NCBI GenBank assembly: GCA_001792895.1
Contig: MARA01000050.1
Location: 186,001 to 250,000, forward strand
DNA length: 64,000 nt
Origin: Lentinus brumalis
Taxonomy: Eukaryota; Basidiomycota; Agaricomycetes; Polyporales; Polyporaceae
Reading direction: 5' to 3'
A model generated the notes under the pieces. That model was not told the DNA's origin and did no database searches. It saw only the letters and a program-made list of their open reading frames with translations. Of this stretch, positions 47,994-58,938 are shown in pieces. Positions within the stretch are counted from its first letter, which is position 1. Each line of letters begins with the position of its first letter. A program made the position numbers and the translations under genes.

Positions 47994-48192
47994 ACCCCGC
48001 CTGACGAACTGACCCCGCCTGACGAACTAACCCCCGCCTGACGAACTAACCCCCGCCTGACGAACTAACCCCCGCCTGACGAACAAACCCCCGCCTGACG
48101 AACAGACACCGGCCTGACGAACAAACCCCCGCCCGACGAACAGACACCGGCCCGACGAACAGACACCGGCCTGACGAACAGACACCCGCCTG
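47994..48192. repeat. Minisatellite, 19-bp unit, about 10 copies
   Basis: Units of the form cccccgcctgacgaactaa. The gacgaac core falls at 48003, 48021, 48040, 48059, 48078, 48097, 48116, 48135, 48154 and 48173, so the period is 19 after a first step of 18. Two variants (aactaaccccc and aacagacaccgg) occur in runs, as expected from local tandem duplication. There are no spacers of unique sequence, so it is not CRISPR. Confidence 0.9.
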
Positions 48193-48339
48193 TTTAAGCG
48201 TCATGGTGAGATGTCAACGCACTCACCACTGCGTGAGCATCCGAATGTGCATCACCATATTCTTGTCCGAGGTGATATCCTCCGGACTAGTGGCAGACCT
48301 GTCCAACAGACCGGCCTTTGGAAGACGAGTTTTCGGGTG

Positions 48340-48665
48340 GTGTGTACTGCTGGCGTGTACTGCTGCAGGCCCGCGCGTGCAGCCTCTTCCGGGTGTGCGC
48401 AGGTCAGCAGTGAGTCGGAAGGCGTCGTCGGGTGGCCGATGTGGTTACAAGGCGTGGGTGGCGTGTACTGCCTGTGAGGCCCGCCTGTGCAGCCTCTTCC
48501 GGGTGTGCGCAGGTCAGCAGTGAGTGGGAAGGCATCGTCGAGTGGCCGATGTGATTGCAAGGCGTGGGTGGCGTGTGCCGCTGGCGTGTACTGCCTGCGA
48601 GGCCCGCCTGTGCAGCCACTTCCGGGTGTGTGCAGGTCAGCAGAAGGCGTCGTCGCGTCCTAGTG
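48340..48665. repeat. Imperfect tandem repeat, about 110-123 bp unit, three copies
   Basis: The segment agcc(t/a)cttccgggtgtg, then caggtcagcag, recurs at 48381, 48491 and 48614. It is followed each time by aaggcgtcgtcg-like and gtgggtggcgtgt words. This lies at the right edge of the foreign DNA interrupting array unit 3. Confidence 0.75.
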
Positions 48666-48833
48666 GTCGAGGTGGTCGTAAGGCGTCGACGAGATGAACA
48701 GGCAGGACCATGGGCGTACATGCCCTCCTGATGGGCGGGAATGGCAGGCGACACTAGCCTAAGCGCGGGTGCGTGGAGTCCGCCGGATTCCGCCGGACTC
48801 CGCCGGAAGTTGCACCACAACGGAGGTGTTCTC

Positions 48834-51800
48834 GTCCTCTCTGCTCTGCGCCGCCATGTCGCCCGTCGCTCTGTGCGTTCGTCCCTCCCTGCTCGCACAG
48901 AGTCGCTCGCCTGGTACGTACCCCGAAGCACTGGTGAGTACAGACACAGTTCTGCGCGGGCTCACCTTGCTGCTGCGGGCCAACTGGCTCGCCGCCGCTC
49001 AAGCTCGGACCCTGGCACGGCGCATCCGCGGGGAACCGTCGTACACAGTTCCAGCTGTAGCTAGAGCTCTCACGTTCCCAGCGACAAGACGCGCGGACTC
49101 CGCCTCCCTCACTCTCGTCGTGTTCGACGTCGTCCTGCACGGCGACGTGTGACGCCACCTGCTAGGTCCGCCGAAGCTCACCTCTCAGCCACAGTGCCGG
49201 GACATGGACCTGTTCCTCTGGCTGCTGTCTTCGCGCCCGGGGCTCTGTCTAGTGCCGAACATCGTCAGGTAAGTGACAGGTCTTATGCGCGATGAAGCAG
49301 CAGTTTCGCTCACCTTCGGCCGGGAGCTGTCTAACTGCACTGCCAAGTTCCGTCGGCTGGCTCTCCAGGGAGCGTCTCTGCACTCTCATCGGGTCAGTGC
49401 TGGCCAGCTCGCGGCGTCGCTCACCTTTAGTATCGCACAATTGAACGCACACGGCGCCGTATCAGGTAAGTCCTCACAGGGTCGTTTCGGGAGGCTCGAG
49501 TCCGCCGACAGCGTATATGGTGAGTCTTCCTGAGAGTGTCCTTGAAAGACCCAATGAGTTTGATCTTCGAGACGCACCTGGCACCTCAGAGGTACGTCTT
49601 CATGTCTTTCTCCTGGTCAGCTTGCGCGTCGGTGGAGAACCTGGAACAAGCTCACCTGCTCGAAGCTCCTCGTACGACCGCAGCTCTGACCGCAAATCGC
49701 TGCGGCGCCGGACCAGCCCAATGCTGGCAGATGGACGATGCATTGAAGGTGAGCGTCCTGACGTTGCGGCCAAACTCCGAGCCCACTTGTGAAGGTCGGT
49801 GACCGTCACTGCACCTGAGGGTTGCACAAAAATCAGCGAGATGTCTAGGGTGACCTTGCTGTAGAATATCGGAGACTTGGGGAGTACTGACCTCAGAAAT
49901 ACAGCTTGAACTGCGCGCACTTGGGTGAGTGCAACGCGCAAGCATGAGGACTTGTCTCAGGCAAGCCTCTATCTGGAGTAAGCCGCAATCGATAGAACAG
50001 CAGAAACAAGCAGCGCACCTGCTGTCCGACGTCCGTATGTCGTGTCCTCGAGCCTTCGAGCATATCGGAGAGGCTGAGACTCGGAGGACTAAGGTGTCGT
50101 CGAGGGAAGAGGTCGACAGGAGCTCTAAGTCAGTAGATGATACGTATAGTATGCCCTGGACAAAATGCAAGGCCGTTATGTCGACAAGATAGTGTCCGTC
50201 GAGGACAAACCTGGCATGCTGGAGGAGACGGAGTGATGATGCTCATGGTCAGAAGGAGAGGTGTGCAAGGGGAATCAACGACGCACCTGCTGGCACTGAA
50301 CAGCGACATGGGAATTTCGTCCGCTTGCAATATTCCTTTACGTATGTAGCGGGCCTGGACTTGAAGATCCCTGTAAGCGGAGTTAGTGGCTGTCACTGGC
50401 TGATGGTTAATCTAGGCGTGATTGTCAGAAGTTATTGTCACTGTTGCTGACACCAGCCACTCGACCAACAAGAGCCTCGAGGCGACTTTCTATCCGCTGC
50501 TTGTATCAAGGAAACATCTAGAGAGCCTTGCACTCTTGCAGGTCTGTCTATCAGGAGTAAGGGATAGGGATGCTGCCAGTGCGGTGCAGCTCGGGAATCG
50601 CAAAATAAGCGGTATTGCATGATGTTGCAAGCGAAGGCGGCGCGCACCGTTGATCGGATGTTCCAAGGCCGGGAGTTTCGAGCCCTCTGAGAAACATGTA
50701 CGGTGCCAAGAGCCTCGTGCTTGCTTGCATAGGGAATCCTGGGAAGAGGAATAGTGATCTGCGGCGTGCGCAACTTCGAATCACGATGACATACCAAGGA
50801 TGAGAGACTGTGTTGGAGGCAAGTCAGTGATGAGCGCACTTAGCACTGTGCAGTATTCAAGCCTCACAGTTGACAGCCATGTACCAGGACTACCGGTGAG
50901 AAACCTAGTATATGTAGAAGTTAGAACACTGTCAAGACTCGACAGGCATTAAGTCCATCACTGCTTGCAGTCTGCCACTCGCCCTTCACTCAAAGTCGTA
51001 CCTCACAGCACTGGGCGCAACTGCCATCCCGGCGTCGTGAGACAGCTGTAGTCACGCGAGGCAAGTTGAGTAGCCGGGTAGGCAGATAACGACATGGTGG
51101 TCGGTGCAAAGGTATCCTAACCGCCAGGCGCTTGCCGGGTACGCATCCGAGATGTGACTTCTTTTGGACATCCATGCAGCTGTCCTCGAGACCACACTTC
51201 AGACTGCACTCCATAATGCTCAGAAAACTAGATGTGTCTGCGATATACTACTGATGCCCGCTATGTATCTGACAGAGTTTTGATACTCAGGTAACATCAA
51301 ACTTGCCAGTTCCCAGCCTTCTCCTCCTCCGAACACTTGCACCCGCAACATTCGAAGGGCGGCCTGTCGTTGGCTGACCAGAACACATATGTAGCACCAT
51401 ATCCGAGTGAGGTTCTGTGGAACTGTGTTTCCCACACACCAATTTCCCTGCGGTGAGCAGGACACCCCGAAACACCGCGCTATGCTAACCCTCTCCTCCT
51501 GACCCAGTCCAACAAATCTACGACGGCAGCGGACACAAATTAATGCGCCATCACATGCCGAGCGCTCGCTACACTAGGCGAGTACCGCCCCATCTTCTAC
51601 GCGGGTCCAAAATGCGTCCAGAACTCGGAACATTCGTTTCATGACTCTAGGCATACCCACAGGTCCTCGCACCACTCCTCCGTTGCCCCGTGGCTTCCGC
51701 TGGTTGGCCAGCCTCAGTGAACCCATCACATACTGACGTAACGTTTGCGCAGGGACTGATTTTTTGGAGCCGGGAGCCTGCCGTGCAGTTCACGCACGGG

Positions 51801-53400
51801 CCTCCCTCCTCTTGGTATAAGTACCCGGCCAGAGAACATACTACCCAAAATCCCCACCGGTGTCCCTCCCCTCTCCCCACCTCTACCTCTCCGACAGACT
51901 CTCCTCTTTGTCGACTCCATACTCTTGCTTGCTCAGGTTGCTCCCACTGTCAGCTCCTACTCTGCGGCATCTCCGTCCCACAGAATCTGGCTCGAAGTCC
52001 GAACCACTGCCGTGTCCGGCTCTCTCATCTCTGTCCGATTGATCTCATTACCCCGCACTTCAAGCGCACGCTCGCATGAGCAGAAAAGGTACGGCTTTGA
52101 GCGCGCTGGACTCAGACTCGACGTTGCTGAACACTTCGCTTCTGTTTCTTTGCAGGTGTTCAACAATATCAGGATCCTCGAGGTCTTGTTTCTTGTGTCC
52201 CGGCCATTTGGCTGGTCACCGGCTCTGCTCTCGCCATGTCACTATAGGTCACAGGTATTTCCACGCTTGTCTACAATCTCATCCCGGCGGTGCGTAGCTC
52301 TACGGGACTCCAAGAGAGTTCTGTAAGCATCTCAGAGATCTAGGACACAAGCTAACTGATGATCTTCTAGGTACGGACATCGGCCGGCTAGGCTGCCACT
52401 CAGTCCACGAGGTCGTAGTTACTGGAACCTTACACGCCGACCGATGGTGAGTTGCCGGTCTTGCATTGATGGCTTGCGAGTGCAGCTAACCTCACGACCA
52501 CTTGCCGCAGGACTATCCATTTGGATTTTCGCCTAGTCCAAGCTGAACTACCACAGGACTATGCACTCGGCTCCGAAACGGACAGGTTCCGAATTCCCAT
52601 GAATGCAACTACGAGGATCGCATGTCTCCGCCCGATCCAAACGAAGAGGTGCGCATTTACCATTCATACATTCCACTCGGTGCCCTACTGATACTGATCT
52701 CTTACAAGAACTTCCCGCTGTCTATCAGATCTCACGCCGTCAACGCGCTCCGACTACGTAGTTCTAGCCTGAGGTAGGTGTCCCCGGATGCCGGTTTCTA
52801 GAGCACGTACTTAACAACGATACTCACAGTACTCAACGCGATGCCGACCGCTAGCCGCGAAGGGTCCCTATCCGACTCCAGGCTGCTCTGCTGCAGAGAG
52901 GGATGCATCGTGCTCGACTCGGCACGATAGCGCAGATCGCTATCTCGCTTAAGGACGGCCCGGGAGAGCGTCCTCGATGATCTCGCAGGGACTGCGTTCT
53001 TCTTCCTAGCGACTGGTTAGCGTTGTACGATGCAGGACAGGGAGTTACAGGAGCACTCCGTAAGTGAAGTATCCTGTCAAGTGTCCACTGCCTCACGAGT
53101 TCTGCTCGCAGGTTGATACCCGGCGTGCTCCGTGCCGCGAGCACGCCACAAAGTCGGCGCATAGCAGCTTTCCTGCGCACTGTGCCGCCGGGGATTCGCT
53201 GCGCGGAAGCATCGTCCGGTATGGCGTAATGGCGACCAAACAAGCGGTACACGATTCTTCTCTGTTGTGATCATGTACTGACGAACGGCCGCTCAGGGTT
53301 CAAGTACAGCGCGACACCTCCATGGCTCCCGCCGAGATCATCACTTGATGCTACATATTGCCAGTCCCGTATTGTCGCTCGTGGTATTTGGTGAGTCCGT
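48834..53400. repeat. Array block M3
   Basis: Homology to M2 resumes inside M2 at about 28545 (cctctctgctctgcgccgcc), so the first 460 bases of M are missing. It carries the empty MITE site at about 53348 and a deletion of about 80 bases near 52268 relative to M2. Otherwise nearly the same as M2. Confidence 0.75.
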
Positions 53401-55613
53401 CTTCACAGTCTTCTCGTGCCTGTGCCTCGTCGTGCCAGCCCAAGCAATGAGTTGGGATGTCGCCGGCCACGTTGGACGCCGCCGCACCGTTCTGTCGGAC
53501 CGTAGAGCACGTCGCCTTCCGCCGGGAGACGGCCTACTCGAATGGCAGTGCGGGATGCTTCGCGTCCGATGCGAGAAGTCGTTGACGAGCGTAGAGATAC
53601 GGTCGATCTTCACGCCGACTGTGACCGACGCCTGCGCAAGTGTGCGGGCTGGCACACGTAACGTTGGTTGGCGCCTGAAAATACCTTCCTCCTCCTTGAA
53701 GGTACGACGACGTCACTCACCGAAACCGTTTCCAGAACGCCGCAATTCCGTTGATCGGGCTTGTGTCCAGCCCGGAACGTTGTGGCCGCTGGCGAAGAGA
53801 GTCGCGCGCGCAGCCGTCGAGGGACAGCACCGTTCCTGTGGACAATGCGTCAGCAGACCGTGAAAGGTTCGAAGGAAGTGGAGCACGCACCGAGGACGCG
53901 ACGTTGTACTCGTGCAGAAGGACAGAGCAGCAGTGAGCGGGAAGACGCGAATGCGAAGGTCGGGACACAGCGCCCCCGCGCCGCTCATGTCCCGGCCTTC
54001 GCATTCGCCGTGTATCCGCGGTTGCGTGGAGCGAGCTGCAGCGCAGCGACTTAACGCGAGTGCTCTGCTTGGCACATCGAACAAGCTCTGTGAGCGAGCT
54101 ATGAGCGCACGCCGGCCGAAACGCGGTGTGTCGTTCTTGCGCCCGCCCCGCCGTCCTCGAATGTCGGCCGATAGAGGGTCCGCCCGGCGTCGCAGAGTAG
54201 CACGAACGCTTACCCTGAGCGTCCTCAGTCGCTGCACCCGCGCCCGAGGCCGAATTCTGGAGTCCGCTCCTCGCATCCGCGCGACCTCCCCGCAAACTTG
54301 AGTCTTCAAACCCGTCAGACCGGCGCGAGAACGCGTCGCACAAGGTCTAGAGGACCTCGCCGACTCGTCGGCAAACCGTTTCGCGGCAAGCAGGGGCGCG
54401 GCTGAGGCGGGAGAGCCGCCGCTCGACGCAGTTAGCCTCTGGATGCAATGAAATTGCACGTTCGAGCGATTTCGAGACGTGCTCGAAGCGGCCGTCGGGC
54501 GTGTGTCTTTGATGCGGAACGGTCAGTGCGTCCCGGGAGAGTCGATTTGGGCGCAGTCGGGGCGCGGGGGCGTGAGATGGAGTGAATTCTGGTCGAGGAG
54601 GGGCGCCGCCGTCGTCGGGCTGTTCCTGGATGTTTTCGCCGTCATGCGAGCGTCGTGGGGAGTGCGAGGGTGAGCGTACGGTGTGTTCGTGTGCACAGAC
54701 TGAGTGAGATGGGGCCGTGAGGTGGCGGAGGTCGAGTCGGTGCTCTTCGAGCAATGAAACCGCGAGTTGGACGCGATTGTCGACCTCCTCGGATCGGCGC
54801 GAAAGCGGCGCGCATGGCCGCACAGAGATGCAGGCGTGTCTTGACGGTATGGTGGGACGCCGCTGCAGCTCTGCGGAGTGAGGTGTGAGCGATTTGGCGG
54901 GCGAGAGCGGAGTAGCCCGAGGCTAGAGCGACGTACAGTGCTCTGATGAGGACGAAACACATATGTGCGGATTCGTATAGCATGCAGCAATCGAATGCTA
55001 ACGGTTACGCGTGTGTGCATGGTGATCTGGTGCCGTGGTGGGTGATTTCGCGACGGTAAAGGCGCCGCAGACGGCAGATTTGCGTCTTCAGCAGCCGTCT
55101 ATGTCGTCCTGGGCGCGGGATAGCTTGGGAAGATTGAGGAGTGTGTCGACGCACGGGCTGTTCGCAGACTGTCCATGGGTGAGAGCACTCACCTTGCGCT
55201 CAGGACTCGTTCCGGGACGGCGGGAATGCGACGCGGTGTGCAGGCACGGAGATCAAATAGGACTTGATTGGTAGTACATACATTGTGCATACGCATACAT
55301 TGTGTGTACGCGGTCTAGCGTATGTGTGCCGTTCAAATGCCGTGGGCGGGACGGGGACGAGGGGGGAGAGACGAGAGCAGGATGTGGTCCGAGGACTGTT
55401 CCAGAGCGGTCCTGGAGATCGAGAAGTGGGCAGAGAGAGCGTCGAGAGAGCGTCGGCAGCCAATGAGGTCTCTTGAGCACGGGGCGGGATCGGGGCGCCT
55501 GCGGGTTGAAGGGGGCAGCGTCCTCAGCGAATGGCAGTCGCCCCGCACAGAGCAGTCGAAGGCGGGCAGTGCCTGGCTGAGACGAGTCCGAGAACACGAT
55601 GGTGGTTGGAAGC
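53400..55613. repeat. Array block X3, upstream region of the full VHS-GAT gene
   Basis: From about 53940 on it is collinear with X1 at a constant offset of 28973 bases. Its first 500 bases differ more and contain about 60 extra bases near 53632-53698. The hairpin recurs at 53947-54008. It should hold the promoter of the only complete gene copy. Confidence 0.72.
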
Positions 55614-55641
55614 AAGCGAGAAGAGAAAAGCAAGGGCAATA

Positions 55642-57636
55642 ATGAGTCAAATCGCAGACAAGTTCGACTGCGGCGCACGCACGGGCGCCAGCCACGTTCC
55701 TCCGCCCTCGACGGCCACCTCGACGTCGGGCTCGTTCCCGCACTTCTCTCTGCTGTTATCTGCCTCTTTCTCGCCGTCTGAAGCGGTCACGGCCAACATG
55801 CTGTCCGCTGCGTCACCTTCATGGTTGTCCAACGTGTCTCAGGTCGAGGTGCTCATCACCCGAGCATGCAATCCGACTATGGGCGAGCCCAACTATGCCC
55901 TCCACCTCGAGGTCGCGGAATACATCAACCAAAAGAAAGCAAATACGTGCGTTGCGTATCATCTCATTTTGCTCGAATCGCGCGACTCAAACTGCCAATG
56001 CGCCCTGCGAACAGCCCGCGCGAAGCAGCGATGAGTATCGCCCGCCTCGTCAACCACCGCAACCCGCACGTCGCCATGCTCGCACTCGCGCTCCTCGAGA
56101 CCCTCGTACAGTCCTGCGGATACCCGTTCCATCTCCAGATCGCGACCAAGGAGTTCCTGAACGAGCTCGTCCGCCGCTTCCCCGAGCGCCCCCCGCCGTT
56201 CCCTGGCCCGGTCATGCAGAAGATCCTCGACCTCATCCACAGCTGGAAGGAGACCATCTGCGTCGAGTCGCGCTGGAAGGACGACTTTGCCAACATCCGC
56301 GACATGCATAGGCTCCTCACCTTCAAGGGGTACCGCTTCCGGGACGTGCCAAGACAGTCCGCGGGCCCTTCTGTTGCCTCGGTGAGTGCTGCATCTTAGA
56401 ATGGCTGTGGCCGTGTCCTGAACGGGCGGCGCGGTTGTCAGAACATCAAGTCCGCCGAGGAGCTGGAAGCGGAGGATCGAGAAGCACAGTCCGCAAAGCT
56501 GCAGGAGCTCATCCGGAGAGGGACTCCGCGGGACCTCGCAGCCGCGCAGGAGCTCATGAAGACCCTTGCTGGCGCAAACCCCGACGCGAAGCCGGACTAC
56601 CGCACACAAGCCCTGACCGAGCTGAACAAGCTCGAGAGCAAGGTCATCCTGCTGAACGAGATCCTCGACAACGTCGACACATCGCGGGGAGAGAAGTTCG
56701 TGCAGGGCGACGTATACGACGTGAGTTCGCTTTCGTGCTACTATGCCAGCATGTCGTGACCCAGCATCAACAGCAAGTGGCCTCGATACTGCGCGATGCA
56801 CGGCCGAAGATCCAGAAGTGGATATCCAACGCCGAGACGGACGATCCTGAGTCATTAGGTGCGTTGCATCCTCCGTGTCCGTCCGAATGCCGTGGTCACA
56901 CAAATACTACAGATACCTACCTCCAGATCAACGACCAGATCAATACCGTCCTCAACCGATACGAGTCGTACAAGAAGGGCGACTACACAGCCGCCGCGAA
57001 CCCCATACCCCCGGAGCTCTCCAATGGCGCTGGTCCCATCTCGCTCATCGATTTCGATGACGGACCGTCGCAGTCGCCAAACGCCGCTCCCACAGGCGGC
57101 GCGAGCGGCATCGACGAGCTCGCGAGCCTGTTCGGGCCAAGTACGACTACTGCAGTACAAAGCACCCCTGCACCCCCTGCACCCAATGTCATGGGCAACT
57201 TCGGCAACTTGGGTTACGGGCAGCCCGCGAGTGCGGGGCTGGGTGTCGGTATGGGCCAGGGCTTCGGGGGATGGGCTTCTCAGGTCAGTCTCAGCAAACT
57301 CAGACACCACCGACGTACCAGGCTCCCACCCCGATTGCGCACAACAGCATGGGCATGGGGGCGGGCGGCCAACCACGCCGCGCCGGGACCGTTTCGCCCT
57401 CGTCGGGAGCGCCGCTGGGCTCCATCCGCCTTGGGACCCCGTCGACGCCGTCACATCCACCACCGCAGCCGCATAGCCCGGGGTACTTTGGGCAACCGAT
57501 GCAGCCAATGCAGCCGCAGCAGCAGCAGTTCCAGCCTATGCAGCCCACGCAACCGCAACCGCAGACGCAGCCGGCGAATGGGCAGGCACAGACGCAGGGG
57601 AAGGATCCGTTCGCGGACTTGGTCGGGTTGTTCTGA
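55642..57636 (+). CDS. VHS-GAT domain protein (GGA/TOM1-like endosomal sorting adaptor), complete copy
   Basis: Exons 55642-55946, 56015-56381, 56442-56720, 56774-56858 and 56913-57636. The VHS domain spans SQVEVLITRACNPTMGEPNY, an AMSIARLVNHRNPHVAMLAL segment, the LLETLVQSCGYPFH motif and QKILDLIHSWKETI. The GAT domain follows (EELEAEDREAQSAKLQELI, NKLESKVILLNEILDN), then YLQINDQINTVLNRYESYK. The tail is Gly/Pro/Gln-rich and ends DPFADLVGLF, with no GAE ear seen. Such proteins bind ubiquitinated cargo or Arf/clathrin on the trans-Golgi and endosomes. The frame breaks once in the run of five G at 57266-57270. One added base opens the tail (about 586 residues). The start may instead be the ATG at 55798. 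It converges with the V-ATPase gene. Confidence 0.87.
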
Positions 57637-57895
57637 CGGACTTTGGAGATCGGTATTTACTGGGGATAAGGAATGTCGATGAGCGGATGTATGTTAGGTG
57701 TGCAGTATGCCGCATCGAAGTGTTTGTATCTCTCTCCAGCTATTGCCTCCAGGGCGCTGTGGAGCATGCAGAGCGGGCTTAGAATCTTCCGTGCGTGAGA
57801 TTGCGTGGACACTTGTGAGTATCTATGTACTATACAGCATGCGTGCTCGTTGCATTGTCCGCATGGGCTGAGCTCGGGTATATTGCTCGGGGCGT
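57637..57895. other. Shared 3' region between convergent genes
   Basis: 260 bases between the stops of the VHS-GAT gene (+) and the V-ATPase E gene (-). It must hold both 3' UTRs and polyadenylation signals. No gene. Confidence 0.5.
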
Positions 57896-58938
57896 TCATG
57901 TGTAGAACTTACGGTTCGGGTTGCTACCGAACAAATCCATCCTGATCTCGGGAAGCATCTGAGGGGAGAAGTGTGACATTCAGCAACGGTGGGCACTTGC
58001 GCACACCGGGGACACGCACCCTGTCCTCCAGTAACCGTAGCCGCTCATCAAGGGTGTTGTCCAGCGTAATGCGATCCGTGCCACTGACCAGCTTTACACC
58101 ACCAGCACTACATGGAATGCATTCGTCAGCATCTTCTGCACCACAACCACGAAACATAGCACTCACATATCGTCGCTCAACGACCCCTTCACCGACACCT
58201 TGACCGTGCGCCCGCTGATCTCGGTATACTGCTTCGCCGCGCTGTCCACGGCGCGCTGCGCGATCTCGACGTCCTTCTGACGCGCATGCACGGTAGCCTC
58301 GGGCTCGAGGAGGGCGAGGAGGCCCTGCACGATGACGCCTTCGAGGAACTGGACGTAGCGGGCCTCGTCCTTAGCGAGCGCGTCGATCGCCTCGCGGGCC
58401 GTCTGGAAGAGATCCTGCAGGTGCTCCTCGCGCTGCTGGAGGAGCTTGAGGCGGGACTTGTTCGTCAAGGTCGACTGGGCACTGCACGAAGGGCGAAGGT
58501 CAGGATGAATGATCCAAGATGGGGCCGCGGGAGATAGGGACGGGACGAGACGAGACGTACATCTTCTGCGCAACCTCGGCACCCTTGCGCTTCTTCTCAT
58601 ATTGCGCATCAATAGCTTGCTGCTCTTGCTTGACCAGCTTCGCCTACACACCATGCCGCCCAAGCGACGCTCAGCATCCGTCTGCAATCCCCCGCCCTCC
58701 GGGGCGTGCGTGCGGCGCACACGGACGTACCTTCTCGATGGCGAACTCCTCGTCGGCTTTGACCTTAATCTCCCGCGCCTTCTCGAGGGCCTCCTGCTTG
58801 ATGAACGCGAGCTGCGATCCGCATCTGCGTCAGGCACTGTGCGTGCATGGTATGCGTATCCGCCTGCCGGACATGACGACATACCATCTTGTTCATCTCG
58901 CTGAGGACCTCATCGTCGTTAAGCGGGCGGCTCGCCAT
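57896..58938 (-). CDS. VMA4: V-type proton ATPase subunit E
   Basis: Exons 58938-58885, 58811-58731, 58643-58561, 58481-58167, 58107-58020 and 57958-57896 join in phase to 684 bases and 227 residues, the normal length of subunit E. The start MASRPLNDDEVLSEMNKM is followed by AFIKQEALEKAREIKVKADEE, the long helix typical of the peripheral stalk. Then come QAIDAQYEKKRKGAEVAQK, NKSRLKLLQQREEHLQDLF and VKLVSGTDRITLDNTLDERL, and the end MDLFGSNPNRKFYT matches the conserved C-terminus. The protein forms the V1 peripheral stalk with subunit G and links the catalytic head to the membrane sector, allowing vacuolar and endosomal acidification. All splice sites are canonical; no defect. Confidence 0.95.

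Larger units (their letters stand above)
17629..57061 (+). repeat. Tandem array of about 9-kb units containing truncated VHS-GAT gene copies
   Basis: The order is VHS'1 (17629-19381), M1 (19382-about 24480), X1 (about 24480-26640), VHS'2 (26640-28086), M2 (28087-about 33660), X2 (to 35842), VHS'3 (35842-36137, broken), foreign DNA (36138-48833), M3 (48834-about 53400), X3 (to 55613), then VHS4, the only copy with its 3' end. Each truncated copy stops at the same point of the last exon, right after codons for LIDFDD (19381, 28086; equivalent to 57061), and passes into M with gcgccgtgcgggcgc. A shared novel joint means one original duplication followed by amplification. The X1-to-X2 offset is a constant 9202 bases over more than 2 kb. 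Confidence 0.9.

Noticed and set aside
47994..48192. CRISPR-like array
   Set aside because: The unit is 19 bp with no unique spacers, and the host is a eukaryote. It is a plain minisatellite.
17629..57061. The roughly 9-kb repeat unit as one mobile element
   Set aside because: The unit's ends lie inside a host gene exon, no target duplication or terminal repeats bound it, and copies are strictly tandem. Duplication explains it better.
56435..57682. 415-codon open frame over the 3' half of VHS-GAT copy 4
   Set aside because: It begins in the wrong frame of exon 3, includes intron sequence, and ends in a basic run that is the shifted frame of the real Gln/Pro-rich tail.
58163..58882. 239-codon minus-strand frame as a separate protein
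   Set aside because: Its C-terminal part is exon 4 of V-ATPase subunit E; the rest is intron and out-of-frame exon sequence.
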